Shown here piece by piece: positions 26,588-35,364 of a stretch of 64,000 nt of DNA. The notes under the pieces were generated by a model that was not told the origin of the DNA, ran no database searches, and worked only from the letters and a program-made list of their open reading frames with translations. The stretch is from assembly GCA_046704255.1 (NCBI GenBank), contig JBJKSH010000106.1, forward strand, positions 1-64,000, given 5' to 3'. Source of the stretch: FEN-1297 sp046704255. GTDB lineage: Bacteria; Bacteroidota; Ignavibacteria; Ignavibacteriales; Ignavibacteriaceae. Both the position numbers and the translations under genes were made by a program. The stretch's first letter is position 1; the number at the start of each line of letters is the position of its first letter.

Positions 26588-27571
26588 ATGAATGGAAAAT
26601 CATCTTTAATTAAACCAAAGGTTTTTATTACAAGAAAAATTCCCGAAGCAGCAATAAAACTTTTAAAAGATAAAAATTTTGATGTTAAGGTTTATCCCAG
26701 GGATATGCCTATACCGGAAGGTCTTCTTCTAAAAAATATTGTTGATGCCGATGCGGTTATTCCGTTGTTAACGGAAAAATTTGATCCGCATGTAATTGAT
26801 AAAATGAAAAAATGTAAAATAATTGCCAACTATGCCGTAGGATTTAATAATATTGATATACAATACGCTGCTAAAAAAAATATTGTTGTTACAAATACTC
26901 CGGATGTTCTTACAGATTCTACGGCAGATTTGGCTATTACTTTATTGCTTACCTGTGCAAGACGAATAATAGAAGCAGAAAATTTTACACTTGCCGGAAA
27001 ATATGAAGCCTGGAAACCCGATTTGCTGCTGGGAGTTGAGCTTAAAAACAAGTACTTCGGAATATTGGGTGCCGGAAGAATCGGTACTGCCGCTGCCGTA
27101 CGAGCCAAAGCATTCGGTACAAAAATATTATACTTTAACAATGTTAAAAATGAATTCCTTGAAAAAGAGCTCGATGCAAAAAGAGAAAGCCTAAATTCAA
27201 TTCTTAAAAAGTCGGATTTCGTCTCCATTCATCTTCCGTTAACGGGAAAAACCTTCCACCTTCTTAATAAAGAAAAATTGATGCTGCTTAAGAAAAGTGC
27301 AATCATTATAAACACATCACGCGGCGAAATAATAGATGAGGAAGAATTTATCAAAATATTAAATCAAAGAAAAATTTATGCAGCTGGTTTTGATGTATAC
27401 GAAAACGAACCTGATATAAACCGCCGGTTATTTAAATTAAACAACGTTGTTTTACTTCCACACATCGGCAGTGCAACAGTAGAAGCAAGAACAGGAATGG
27501 CAATTCTGGCAGCTAAAAATGTTATCGCTGTTCTCTCAGGCAAAAAAGCAATTACGCCGGTAAATGTTTAA
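26588..27571 (+). CDS. D-2-hydroxyacid dehydrogenase (glyoxylate/hydroxypyruvate reductase-like)
   Basis: The 327-residue NAD(P)-dependent enzyme has the family layout: a split substrate domain and a central Rossmann domain with GILGAGRIGTAAAVRAKAFG near 160. A catalytic Arg lies in NTSRGEIIDE near 240, a Glu in VYENEPDINRRLF near 275, and a His in LPHIGSATVEAR near 293. It should interconvert glyoxylate or hydroxypyruvate with glycolate or D-glycerate; the exact substrate cannot be read from sequence. It is probably cotranscribed with the SpmA-SpmB fusion gene. Confidence 0.9.
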   Translation: MNGKSSLIKPKVFITRKIPEAAIKLLKDKNFDVKVYPRDMPIPEGLLLKNIVDADAVIPLLTEKFDPHVIDKMKKCKIIANYAVGFNNIDIQYAAKKNIVVTNTPDVLTDSTADLAITLLLTCARRIIEAENFTLAGKYEAWKPDLLLGVELKNKYFGILGAGRIGTAAAVRAKAFGTKILYFNNVKNEFLEKELDAKRESLNSILKKSDFVSIHLPLTGKTFHLLNKEKLMLLKKSAIIINTSRGEIIDEEEFIKILNQRKIYAAGFDVYENEPDINRRLFKLNNVVLLPHIGSATVEARTGMAILAAKNVIAVLSGKKAITPVNV

Positions 27572-27965
27572 TAATCCGATTTATTCAAAAATTGATTTTG
27601 AAATTGATTTAATAGAATCTAAATAATTTCTAACATTATCAAAATCAGCACCCCTCGGCACGGTATGTATAAACCGAAGAATCGAACACATTAACAATCC
27701 CTATTATTGGTCAAAACAGAAAATGCAGATTAGAAATTGCTGTTAAATACTGTAGAAACTTATTTTATAATTATTATATGTTTCGTTATTTTTGTGCAGT
27801 AAATTTGATGAAAGTGGTCGTCATGCCTTGTAAAATAATAAATTTTTCCCGGAGCAATTAACTGCTAAATTTTTAGTTAAAAGGGATTTATATGTTACAA
27901 GGAGAAATAAAAAAACAGACAGGTAATAAAAAAATTCAAAAACAAGGAAAAGAGGTAATATTTTT
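27572..27965 (+). other. 394-base region upstream of enolase
   Basis: There is no substantial gene. The stretch holds a possible -7 element, TATTTTTG, at 27787-27794, and a hairpin TTAACT (27858-27863) with AGTTAA (27875-27880). It also contains a 25-codon reading frame that runs into the enolase start. The enolase promoter is expected here. Confidence 0.4.
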
Positions 27966-27969
27966 ATGA
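27892..27969 (+). CDS. possible 25-residue leader peptide overlapping eno start
   Basis: An ATG preceded by AAAGGGATTTAT opens a 25-codon frame rich in Lys and Gln (MLQGEIKKQTGNK...). Its TGA overlaps the enolase ATG as ATGA. The arrangement would allow translational coupling to enolase. The encoded peptide is low in complexity, so chance is a serious alternative. Confidence 0.35.
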   Translation: MLQGEIKKQTGNKKIQKQGKEVIFL

Positions 27970-29249
27970 AAATAACAAAAGTATTCGGAAGAGAAATACT
28001 AGATTCTCGTGGAAATCCGACGGTAGAAGTAGATGTAACTTTAGGAAATAAATATTTAGGGAGAGCAATAGTACCTTCAGGTGCAAGCACCGGGGAACGT
28101 GAGGCTGTAGAATTAAGAGACGGCGATAAAAAAAGATTTAAAGGAAAAGGAGTTTTGAAAGCAGTTGACAATGTTAATAAAGTAATTGCAGATGATATTG
28201 TAGGTAAAAATTTTGAATCTCAAAAAGATTTGGATAACAGACTAATAAAATTAGACGGCACACCTAACAAAGCTAAACTTGGTGCAAATGCAATACTGGG
28301 CGTATCTATGGCGTTTGCTCGTACAACAGCGTTAAAGGAAGGTATTCCGCTTTACCGTTATCTAAACGATAAAGGAAAATACTTAATGCCAGTTCCTTGC
28401 ATGAATGTAATAAACGGCGGCAAGCATGCCGATAATAACGTGGACTTCCAGGAATTTATGATTGCGCCGCATAATGCGTCTTCATTTAAAGAATCAATAA
28501 GAATGGGGGTAGAGGTATTTCATACTTTGAAAGAAATTTTAAAGGGGAAAGGTTATTCAACAGGTGTTGGAGACGAGGGAGGTTTTGCACCGAACTTAAA
28601 ATCAAATGAAGAAGCTGTTGAAGTAATTCTTGAGGCAATTGATAAAGCAGGTTATAGGCCCGGTGATGATGTTTCAATTTGCCTTGATCCCGCATCCAGT
28701 GAAATGTGGGAAGACGGCAAATACAAATTCTTTAAGTCGGATCAACATCTTGCCTCATCCGATGAGATGATTTCAATATGGAAAAAATGGGCAACGGACT
28801 ATCCGATAATTTCGTTGGAAGACGGTATGGCTGAAAACGATTGGGAAGGATGGAAAAATCTAACGGTTGAATTAGGCAGCAAAATTGAACTTGTAGGCGA
28901 TGATCTTTTCTGTACTAATCCTGCAATCTTAAAAGAAGGAATTGAAAAAGGTTTAGCCAATTCTATCCTTATTAAGCTGAATCAAATAGGAACAGTAACG
29001 GAAACACTTAAGACAATTAATTTAGCCAGGAAAAACAAGTACAACTATTTCATCAGCCATAGAAGCGGTGAAACAGAGGATACAACAATTGCCGACCTGA
29101 CAGTTGCAACAAATGCCGGTCATCTTAAAACAGGAAGCGGATGCAGGAGTGAGAGAATTTCCAAATTCAATCAATTGATAAGAATTGAAGAAGAACTTGG
29201 TAAGGATTGCAGTTTTGCCGGAATAAAAGCATTTAAGAATAAGAGTTGA
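27966..29249 (+). CDS. eno: enolase
   Basis: This 427-residue protein is a full-length enolase, which converts 2-phosphoglycerate to phosphoenolpyruvate in glycolysis. Visible family features are SGASTGEREAVELRD near 38, the metal and acid/base segments VGDEGGFAPN near 203, SLEDGMAENDW near 285 and GDDLFCTNP near 311. The catalytic lysine segment ILIKLNQIGT lies near 335 and SHRSGETEDTTIADL near 363. The length is normal. GAGG lies about 10 bases before the ATG. Confidence 0.98.
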   Translation: MKITKVFGREILDSRGNPTVEVDVTLGNKYLGRAIVPSGASTGEREAVELRDGDKKRFKGKGVLKAVDNVNKVIADDIVGKNFESQKDLDNRLIKLDGTPNKAKLGANAILGVSMAFARTTALKEGIPLYRYLNDKGKYLMPVPCMNVINGGKHADNNVDFQEFMIAPHNASSFKESIRMGVEVFHTLKEILKGKGYSTGVGDEGGFAPNLKSNEEAVEVILEAIDKAGYRPGDDVSICLDPASSEMWEDGKYKFFKSDQHLASSDEMISIWKKWATDYPIISLEDGMAENDWEGWKNLTVELGSKIELVGDDLFCTNPAILKEGIEKGLANSILIKLNQIGTVTETLKTINLARKNKYNYFISHRSGETEDTTIADLTVATNAGHLKTGSGCRSERISKFNQLIRIEEELGKDCSFAGIKAFKNKS

Positions 29250-29303
29250 AAATTATGGTTACTATAGTTAGCTTTAAATAAAATAAAATAAAGAAAAGCA
29301 TAA

Positions 29304-30425
29304 ATGAGGATCGGGATTCCAAAAGAAAATATTAATGAAGAAAAACGTATAGGCTTAGCTCCTGCCGGGGTGGATTCGTTAATTAGAGCCGGCCACACAA
29401 TTTATATACAAAGCGGGGCAGGCGACGGTTGTAATATTAGCGATGAAGAATATGCCCAAACCGGTGCCAATATTGTGTACAACATAGATGAAGTCTATGG
29501 AAGATCGGAATTAATAGCTAAAGTAGCGCCGCTGTCCGATGGTGAAACAGGGCTGCTGCAAGACAACCAGATCCTCTTTTCTTTTCTTCATCTTGCTGTA
29601 GGAAATAAAACCACAATTGAAAAGCTCTTGCAGAAAAATGTTACCGCCATAGGTTATGAGCTTATAGAAGGCAAGGAAGGACTGCCCGTACTTCATTCCA
29701 TGAGTGAAATTGCCGGGCAGCTTTCAATTCAAATTGCCGAAAGATATTTGGAAAGCTATGTTAAAGGCGGTAGAGGAATTTTAATAGGCGGTATTACCGG
29801 TGTTGCCCCGGCTGCTGTAGTTATACTTGGTGCCGGAGTTGTCGGTACGACTGCAGCAAGAGCTGCATTAGGGCGGGGTGCACAGGTTATTGTAATTGAT
29901 CATGATTTGAACCGCTTAAGAAAAATCGATTCTACCTTCCGGCAGAAAATTACAACCGTAATGGCCAACCCTTATACAATTTCCAGAGGCGTAAAATTTG
30001 CGGATGTGCTTATCGGTGCTGTTCTTATTAAAGGAGAAAAAACTCCGCATCTTGTTACCGAAGAGATGGTGAAGAAAATGAAAAAAGGTGCAGTTATAAT
30101 TGATGTATCAATCGATCAAGGCGGCTGCATAGAAACAAGTCATGTTACAACAATATCCGATCCCGTTTATTACATGCACGATGTAATTCATTATTGTGTT
30201 CCCAACATGCCAGCACTGGTTGCTAAAACAGCCAGTTACGGTTTAAATAATGCCTCTTTAGGATATATCCAAAATATTGCGGATAACGGGCTTGCAAATG
30301 CATTACTTGGTGATGCCGGTTTGTCCAAAGGTGTTTGTACATACCGCGGCTATTGCTCCAACGAAGCAATTGCAAGTAACTTCAATCTTGAATTCAGAAA
30401 GCTTAGAGTCTTTTCTACAAACTGA
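29304..30425 (+). CDS. ald: alanine dehydrogenase
   Basis: The 373-residue enzyme oxidatively deaminates L-alanine to pyruvate with NAD, or runs in reverse to fix ammonia. The N-terminal part has MRIGIPKEN...EEKRIGLAPAGV, a Rossmann segment VVILGAGVVGTTAARAALGRGA lies near 170, and HYCVPNMPALVAKTAS near 295 corresponds to the family's NMPGAVARTST. It is homologous to PntAA, encoded 5 kb downstream. It starts 54 bases after enolase and could be cotranscribed. Confidence 0.95.
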   Translation: MRIGIPKENINEEKRIGLAPAGVDSLIRAGHTIYIQSGAGDGCNISDEEYAQTGANIVYNIDEVYGRSELIAKVAPLSDGETGLLQDNQILFSFLHLAVGNKTTIEKLLQKNVTAIGYELIEGKEGLPVLHSMSEIAGQLSIQIAERYLESYVKGGRGILIGGITGVAPAAVVILGAGVVGTTAARAALGRGAQVIVIDHDLNRLRKIDSTFRQKITTVMANPYTISRGVKFADVLIGAVLIKGEKTPHLVTEEMVKKMKKGAVIIDVSIDQGGCIETSHVTTISDPVYYMHDVIHYCVPNMPALVAKTASYGLNNASLGYIQNIADNGLANALLGDAGLSKGVCTYRGYCSNEAIASNFNLEFRKLRVFSTN

Positions 30426-30545
30426 ATTTTATTTGATAACAACTCCATTACCCCTTTCTTTTATTATGAAAGGGAACGGAGGTAAGGTTAATAACCGAAA
30501 TAAAGTAGTTCCAAAAGAACCGAATATAAAGATAGATTAAATGAT

Positions 30546-31901
30546 ATGTTAGCTGACCAGGAAATAAAATCTAAAAATGCTATTCCTTTTAATATTCTAA
30601 ACACATACAATCAAAAAATTGTAACTGCGGATGAAGCCGTGCAGGTAATTAAATCCGGCGATAAAATTCTTGCACATTCCAATTGTGCATTTCCCACAGT
30701 ACTGATAAATGCACTTGTTAAAAGGAAAGAGGAGTTGAAAGATGTTCAAATAATGCATGCGCTTGCAGTTGGTGATATATCTTATATGGACGCCGGAATG
30801 CAAAATCATTTTAAGCACAATGCGTTTTTTATAGGAGCAAACAGCCGTGAAGCCGTTCGAAACGGGCGGGCGGATTTTACTCCTATTTTTCTTTATGAAA
30901 CTCCGCTGCTTTTTTCCAAAGGCTATATTAAACTGGATGCTGCATTAATACATGTATCTCCTCCCGATGAACACGGCTTTTGCAGCTTTGGCGTTGAAGT
31001 TGGTTTAACAAAAACCGGTGCTGAAAAAGCTAAAATTGTAATTGCACAGGTAAATAAAAACATGCCGCGTACACTCGGCGATAGTTTCATTCATATAAAT
31101 AAAATAAACTATCTTGTGGAAGTTGATGAAGAAATTTCCGAGCTGCCTCAGGTGGATAAAAAAGCTTCTGCCGAAATAACGGAAATAAATAAAAAAATTG
31201 CCTACAACATTGCCCAGCTTATTGAAGACGGTTCAACGCTTCAAATGGGCATCGGAGCAATACCGGATTTTGTCCTAAATTTTCTTTCCGACAGAAAAGC
31301 CCTGGGAATCCATTCAGAAATGTTTTCAGACGGCACAATCGATCTTGTTGAGAAAGGTGTTATTACTAATGAAATGAAAACACTACACCCCGGAAAAATT
31401 GTTGCCGGGTTTGTTCTTGGAACCAAGAGGCTGTATGATTTTATAGATAACAATCCTTTAATTGAATTTCACCGGCAGGAATATGTAAACGACCCGTTTG
31501 TTATTGCAAAGAATTATAAAATGGCTGCAATAAATTCCGCTATTGAAATTGATCTTACCGGCCAGGTTTGTTCGGATTCTATCGGGCCGAAATTTTACAG
31601 CGGTTTCGGGGGACAGCTGGATTTTATCCGCGGTGCCGCTCATTCCGAAGGCGGCAAGCCGATTATTGCACTTCCGTCAACTACAAAAGATTTTAAAATT
31701 TCCCGTATTGTACCGCAGTTAAAACCGGGCGCCGGTGTTATTACTACTAGAGGAGATGTGCATTATGTTGTTACAGAGTACGGCTATGCTCAATTATTCG
31801 GAAAACCTGTAAGCCAAAGAGTTAAGGCTCTTATTAATATTGCTCACCCCAAATTTAGAGACGAACTATTATATTACGCACGTGAAAATAAATATGTTTG
31901 A
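30546..31901 (+). CDS. acetyl-CoA hydrolase/CoA-transferase family protein
   Basis: The 451-residue protein belongs to the family that includes 4-hydroxybutyrate and acetate CoA-transferases and acetyl-CoA hydrolase. The central ALIHVSPPDEHGFCSFG segment, the expected catalytic Glu in GIHSEMFSD near 258 and the glycine-rich GGQLDFIRGA near 358 are family hallmarks. It moves CoA between acyl groups, for example in acetate or butyrate metabolism; the exact acids cannot be told. Its stop overlaps the next gene's start. Confidence 0.9.
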   Translation: MLADQEIKSKNAIPFNILNTYNQKIVTADEAVQVIKSGDKILAHSNCAFPTVLINALVKRKEELKDVQIMHALAVGDISYMDAGMQNHFKHNAFFIGANSREAVRNGRADFTPIFLYETPLLFSKGYIKLDAALIHVSPPDEHGFCSFGVEVGLTKTGAEKAKIVIAQVNKNMPRTLGDSFIHINKINYLVEVDEEISELPQVDKKASAEITEINKKIAYNIAQLIEDGSTLQMGIGAIPDFVLNFLSDRKALGIHSEMFSDGTIDLVEKGVITNEMKTLHPGKIVAGFVLGTKRLYDFIDNNPLIEFHRQEYVNDPFVIAKNYKMAAINSAIEIDLTGQVCSDSIGPKFYSGFGGQLDFIRGAAHSEGGKPIIALPSTTKDFKISRIVPQLKPGAGVITTRGDVHYVVTEYGYAQLFGKPVSQRVKALINIAHPKFRDELLYYARENKYV

Positions 31902-32599
31902 TGTTTAATATGATTGCTGTTATCGGAGACATTCACGGCTGCTATAATACTCTAAAAGAATTAGTAGAAAAAGTTAAAGACAAACATCCCGGAATAAAAT
32001 TTTATAGCGTGGGCGATTTAATTGACAGGGGAAATTACAGTTACGATGTTATTGAGTTTATTAAGTCGGAAAAAATAATTTTTACTCCCGGCAACCATGA
32101 TTATATGTTTTACTACTTTGTAAACTTTCCAGCAAGTGAGATGGGTTCTGCTTGGCTTTACAACGGTTGTGAACCGACGTTAAATTCTTACGAAAACAAA
32201 TTTGATAAAATTGCCGAACATCTTCAGTTTATTTCCGATGCCCCGCTTTTTCTTAATCTTAACGACTGCTTCATTTCTCATGCAGGAATTTCGAAGCATT
32301 ATAAATCCGTATTCCCGGATAATTATAAAGAAGATATTGCTTCAATTGAAGGTATTGTTAAAAAAGAAATTACAGAACGACACGGAATTTTATGGACAAG
32401 GAACGAACTGCTTAATCTGGGAAAGCTCCAGGTTGTTGGCCATACGAGGCGTGAGGAAGTTTTTTATGATAAAAAAAGCAATACACTTTATATTGATACT
32501 TCAGTATATGCCGGAAATAAATTAAGTGCAGTATTTATTGAGGATAATAAATTGGCAGGAATTATTTCCGTTAAAACTAAACCTGATGATATAAATTAA
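31901..32599 (+). CDS. PPP-family metallophosphoesterase
   Basis: I start this 232-residue protein at ATG 31901, which overlaps the previous stop (TGATG). A TTG one codon upstream and an ATG at 31910 are also possible. The metal-binding signature is complete: GDIHGCYNTL near 9, GDLIDRG near 40 and GNHDYM near 67, with later conserved histidines in ISHAGISKHY and VVGHTR. This is the layout of bacterial PrpA/ApaH-type phosphatases, which act on phosphoproteins or dinucleoside polyphosphates. The substrate is unknown. Confidence 0.88.
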   Translation: MFNMIAVIGDIHGCYNTLKELVEKVKDKHPGIKFYSVGDLIDRGNYSYDVIEFIKSEKIIFTPGNHDYMFYYFVNFPASEMGSAWLYNGCEPTLNSYENKFDKIAEHLQFISDAPLFLNLNDCFISHAGISKHYKSVFPDNYKEDIASIEGIVKKEITERHGILWTRNELLNLGKLQVVGHTRREEVFYDKKSNTLYIDTSVYAGNKLSAVFIEDNKLAGIISVKTKPDDIN

Positions 32600-32681
32600 T
32601 TTATCTAAACAAGATTACTATTCTTTAGATCTTCGAGTTTTTTTATTAAAATAAAAAGTAACGTTTATATTAATTGAAGAT

Positions 32682-32734
32682 TGAGCGTTGAAAATTGAGT
32701 AGTAAAATATTCGATTCTCAATTTTCAATGCTCA
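32682..32734. terminator. long hairpin between convergent genes, probable bidirectional terminator
   Basis: An 18-base arm at 32682-32699 pairs with 32717-32734 at 17 of 18 positions, the exception being a G-T pair, around a 17-base loop. It lies exactly between the convergent phosphoesterase and minus-strand exported-protein genes, which suits a bidirectional terminator. No clean T-run flanks it. Confidence 0.65.
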
Positions 32735-32750
32735 TTTATCTTTCTACTAT

Positions 32751-33593
32751 CTAATCACTTATCAGGCTAATTACACTTTTTGTAGTTTGGCTCATGGGTA
32801 TTGTCATCGTCTGCTGGCCTGTTGTAGCCAATGTCATTTCATTATCAACCGTTGATTCATTATATACATTCATACCTGTATTGGCATCAAGATAATCGGT
32901 GCCGGTTGATTTCCCGTTTCCCTCGATAAAAATTTCCACACCTCTCATATTTCCTTTACCTTCAATTTTTAATTTTGCGGTATAGGGAATATTCAAGCAT
33001 TTGTGCCCTAATTTTTCTGTTGTTCCGGCAAGAGTATAATTATAATCTATAGTACTTACAATTTTACCGCCCATGTTATCAATAGTATCAACCTGAGTAG
33101 TGTTCCACTTGTCGCCGATTTTTACTTCTTTACCGTTTAGCACCTTAAAGAAATTTTTGGATTGCTGTGCAATCGTGTTCGACCAGGTATCGTTTAAAAT
33201 AGAATCCATGATTTCATAATTATTTAATTTACCTAAATCGGAAATATTCATTTTTATTCTTTTACCTATTACCTGATCAAGTACAATAGTAGTATCGTGT
33301 CCTGCCATGTTGGTTTTTACATAAGAGGAATCCAAAGAAAAAATGATATCGGCGCTGCCGTCGTTTTTTGTGTTTGAAATGTTAAAGCTGGCAATGTTAT
33401 GGGTAATAGTATTAAATTTCATTTCTCTGCCCATCATCTGCTGGGTCATATCGGTGTTGGTTTCGATTTTATAAACGTATTTCTTACCCTTTTCAAATTT
33501 GTATTGCAGCTTATAAGTATCCTGGGGATAGATTGTTGAACAAAAAATAAAAACGGCAATTAAAACCGATACTTTGGAAATTGGATTTTTCAT
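32751..33593 (-). CDS. exported protein of unknown function (DUF6263-like)
   Basis: The 280-residue protein has a signal peptide (about 1-23, ending near STIYPQ). The rest appears all-beta, with YKLQYKFEKGKKYVYKIET at the mature N-terminus and a Thr/Met-rich composition. This pattern resembles the DUF6263-type exported proteins of Bacteroidota, but no catalytic motif is visible. An AAAAGGAGTG site precedes the start. It lies just downstream of the M28 peptidase gene on the same strand (35-base gap), so the two probably form an operon. Confidence 0.65.
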   Translation of the reverse strand: MKNPISKVSVLIAVFIFCSTIYPQDTYKLQYKFEKGKKYVYKIETNTDMTQQMMGREMKFNTITHNIASFNISNTKNDGSADIIFSLDSSYVKTNMAGHDTTIVLDQVIGKRIKMNISDLGKLNNYEIMDSILNDTWSNTIAQQSKNFFKVLNGKEVKIGDKWNTTQVDTIDNMGGKIVSTIDYNYTLAGTTEKLGHKCLNIPYTAKLKIEGKGNMRGVEIFIEGNGKSTGTDYLDANTGMNVYNESTVDNEMTLATTGQQTMTIPMSQTTKSVISLISD

Positions 33594-33627
33594 GGCACTC
33601 CTTTTAGGTTATTTTTATATAAAAAAA

Positions 33628-35190
33628 TTAGTTAGTTCCAAAATTGTAATATTTATTTTCATTTGCAATTTTCCAGGCTGTTATAAAAGCCAGCTTTGCT
33701 GTCTTTGCAATTTTATCATAATTAATTAGCCGGACTTCATCGTGCACAGTATGATATTCCGGGTGCAAACCGGAATGAAAAAACAACGACGGAATTTTAT
33801 CTTTTGTAAAACTCATGTTATCGCTCCCACCGCTTAATTCGGGATCTAATAACAGGTTAAAACCTATTTGGCTGTTTTCCTCTTTTACTATTTTTGCCAA
33901 CTGCGGAAATTCTGATGCACCGAAAATCGAAATACTATCGATGCTGTTTCTTCCAACCATATCCAGGTTTATCATTGCAACTGTTTTGGAAAGAGGAAAA
34001 AGCGGATTATCAACATAATACCTTGAGCCGAATAAACCTTTTTCTTCTCCGCAGAATGCAATAAACAAAACGCTTCTTTCCGGTTTTTCAACATTTGCCG
34101 CAAAAGCGTCGGCAATTTCCATCATTGCTGTGGTCCCGGATGCATTATCATCAGCACCGTTATAAATATAATCTTCATTGTTCTCATGATTTTTCATATA
34201 TCCCACATGATCATAATGTGCACCTACTATAACTACCTCATTTTTTAGTTCGGGATTTGTTCCTTGAATAAGACCAACCACATTGTTTGATGATTCATCC
34301 CTGTAAGATGTGCTGGTTTTTAGGGAAACAGTAACATTTTTAATTTCGAATGAATTTGGTTTGAAGCTTTTATCAATGCCGGCTTGAATTCCTTTTAGCT
34401 GATCAATACCGCCGAATAAATAGTTGATAACTTCTTCTCCGACCTGAACAACCGGTACTTTATCTTTTTCATCTGTCAGTAGAGTAAGAGGTAGTGCATC
34501 GCTCGGGATAAATTTTGATAATGACGGCCACGGAAAACCGCGCGGTGTAAGCAAATTATGATTTAAAGGATCCTGGCAAATAAGAACTCCAACAGCTCCG
34601 TGCTTTACAGCAGCGTCAATTTTTTCTTTTATATTCGAATATTTTGTAAACGCTTTGCCTTTAAAGATTGATGAATCGTCATTTTCACCAGGCTCATGCT
34701 TAAGCAAAAAAACAATCTTTCCATTTACATCTAAATTTTCAAAATCATTATATTTATATTCCGGTGCGTCAATTCCGTAACCGGCAAAAACTACCGGCGC
34801 ATCAACTTGTTTATTTGCAGTGAATTCAAAAGGAGTAAATTCATCTTTTATTTTATAAGATATTTCCTCACCACCCTTGTTTATCTTAAGAAAATTTTCT
34901 TTACCGAGACTGATAAACCCCATTTTAACTTTTTGAAGATAACTCCCGGAGACAGGCTGAATTCCTGCCTTCCTAAAATTTCTAATAATAAATTGTGCAG
35001 CCGTATCCAGCCCTGGACTAGGAGTATCTCTTCCCTTCAACGAATCCGATGCTAAAAAATCGATATATTGTTTAGCCAAAGAAGCAGTAATAATTTTTTC
35101 ACCAACAGGATTTTTTGTGATTCCTAAAAAACCACATCCGTTTAATGATACAAATAACAAAATTAAAAGAACAAATTTGATATGTTTCAT
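33628..35190 (-). CDS. M28-family metallopeptidase lipoprotein
   Basis: The 520-residue protein has a lipoprotein signal ending in SLNGC. A protease-associated insert is likely at about 120-240. The M28 catalytic domain has the zinc ligands and general base in order: H in VGAHYDHVG near 320, D in GADDNASGT near 346, EE in CGEEKG near 381, D in INLDMVGR near 411 and H in HPEYHTVHDE near 484. It is probably an envelope-attached aminopeptidase that breaks down peptides. It is divergent from the pnt operon. Confidence 0.92.
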   Translation of the reverse strand: MKHIKFVLLILLFVSLNGCGFLGITKNPVGEKIITASLAKQYIDFLASDSLKGRDTPSPGLDTAAQFIIRNFRKAGIQPVSGSYLQKVKMGFISLGKENFLKINKGGEEISYKIKDEFTPFEFTANKQVDAPVVFAGYGIDAPEYKYNDFENLDVNGKIVFLLKHEPGENDDSSIFKGKAFTKYSNIKEKIDAAVKHGAVGVLICQDPLNHNLLTPRGFPWPSLSKFIPSDALPLTLLTDEKDKVPVVQVGEEVINYLFGGIDQLKGIQAGIDKSFKPNSFEIKNVTVSLKTSTSYRDESSNNVVGLIQGTNPELKNEVVIVGAHYDHVGYMKNHENNEDYIYNGADDNASGTTAMMEIADAFAANVEKPERSVLFIAFCGEEKGLFGSRYYVDNPLFPLSKTVAMINLDMVGRNSIDSISIFGASEFPQLAKIVKEENSQIGFNLLLDPELSGGSDNMSFTKDKIPSLFFHSGLHPEYHTVHDEVRLINYDKIAKTAKLAFITAWKIANENKYYNFGTN

Positions 35191-35268
35191 ATAAGTTCCC
35201 CGGATTATTTTTTTACACAGCTAAATTTAGATAGAAATTATTTCATTTACCATAAAGATTTCATATTT

Positions 35269-35284
35269 TTAGTCTCCAGACTAA
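35269..35284. promoter_or_regulatory. palindromic operator candidate upstream of pntAA
   Basis: TTAGTCT-CC-AGACTAA is a 7+7 base palindrome with a 2-base centre, located 81 bases before pntAA in the divergent gap with the peptidase gene. Its symmetry suits a dimeric repressor or activator. A smaller repeat, TTTACTAAAGTAAA, follows it. No binding protein can be named. Confidence 0.4.
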
Positions 35285-35364
35285 TCTTTACTAAAGTAAA
35301 AAAATATTTTGCCCCAAAAGTTCCGCTTGTTTTATTTGTTGAATAAATATGAGGAGGTGATGTA

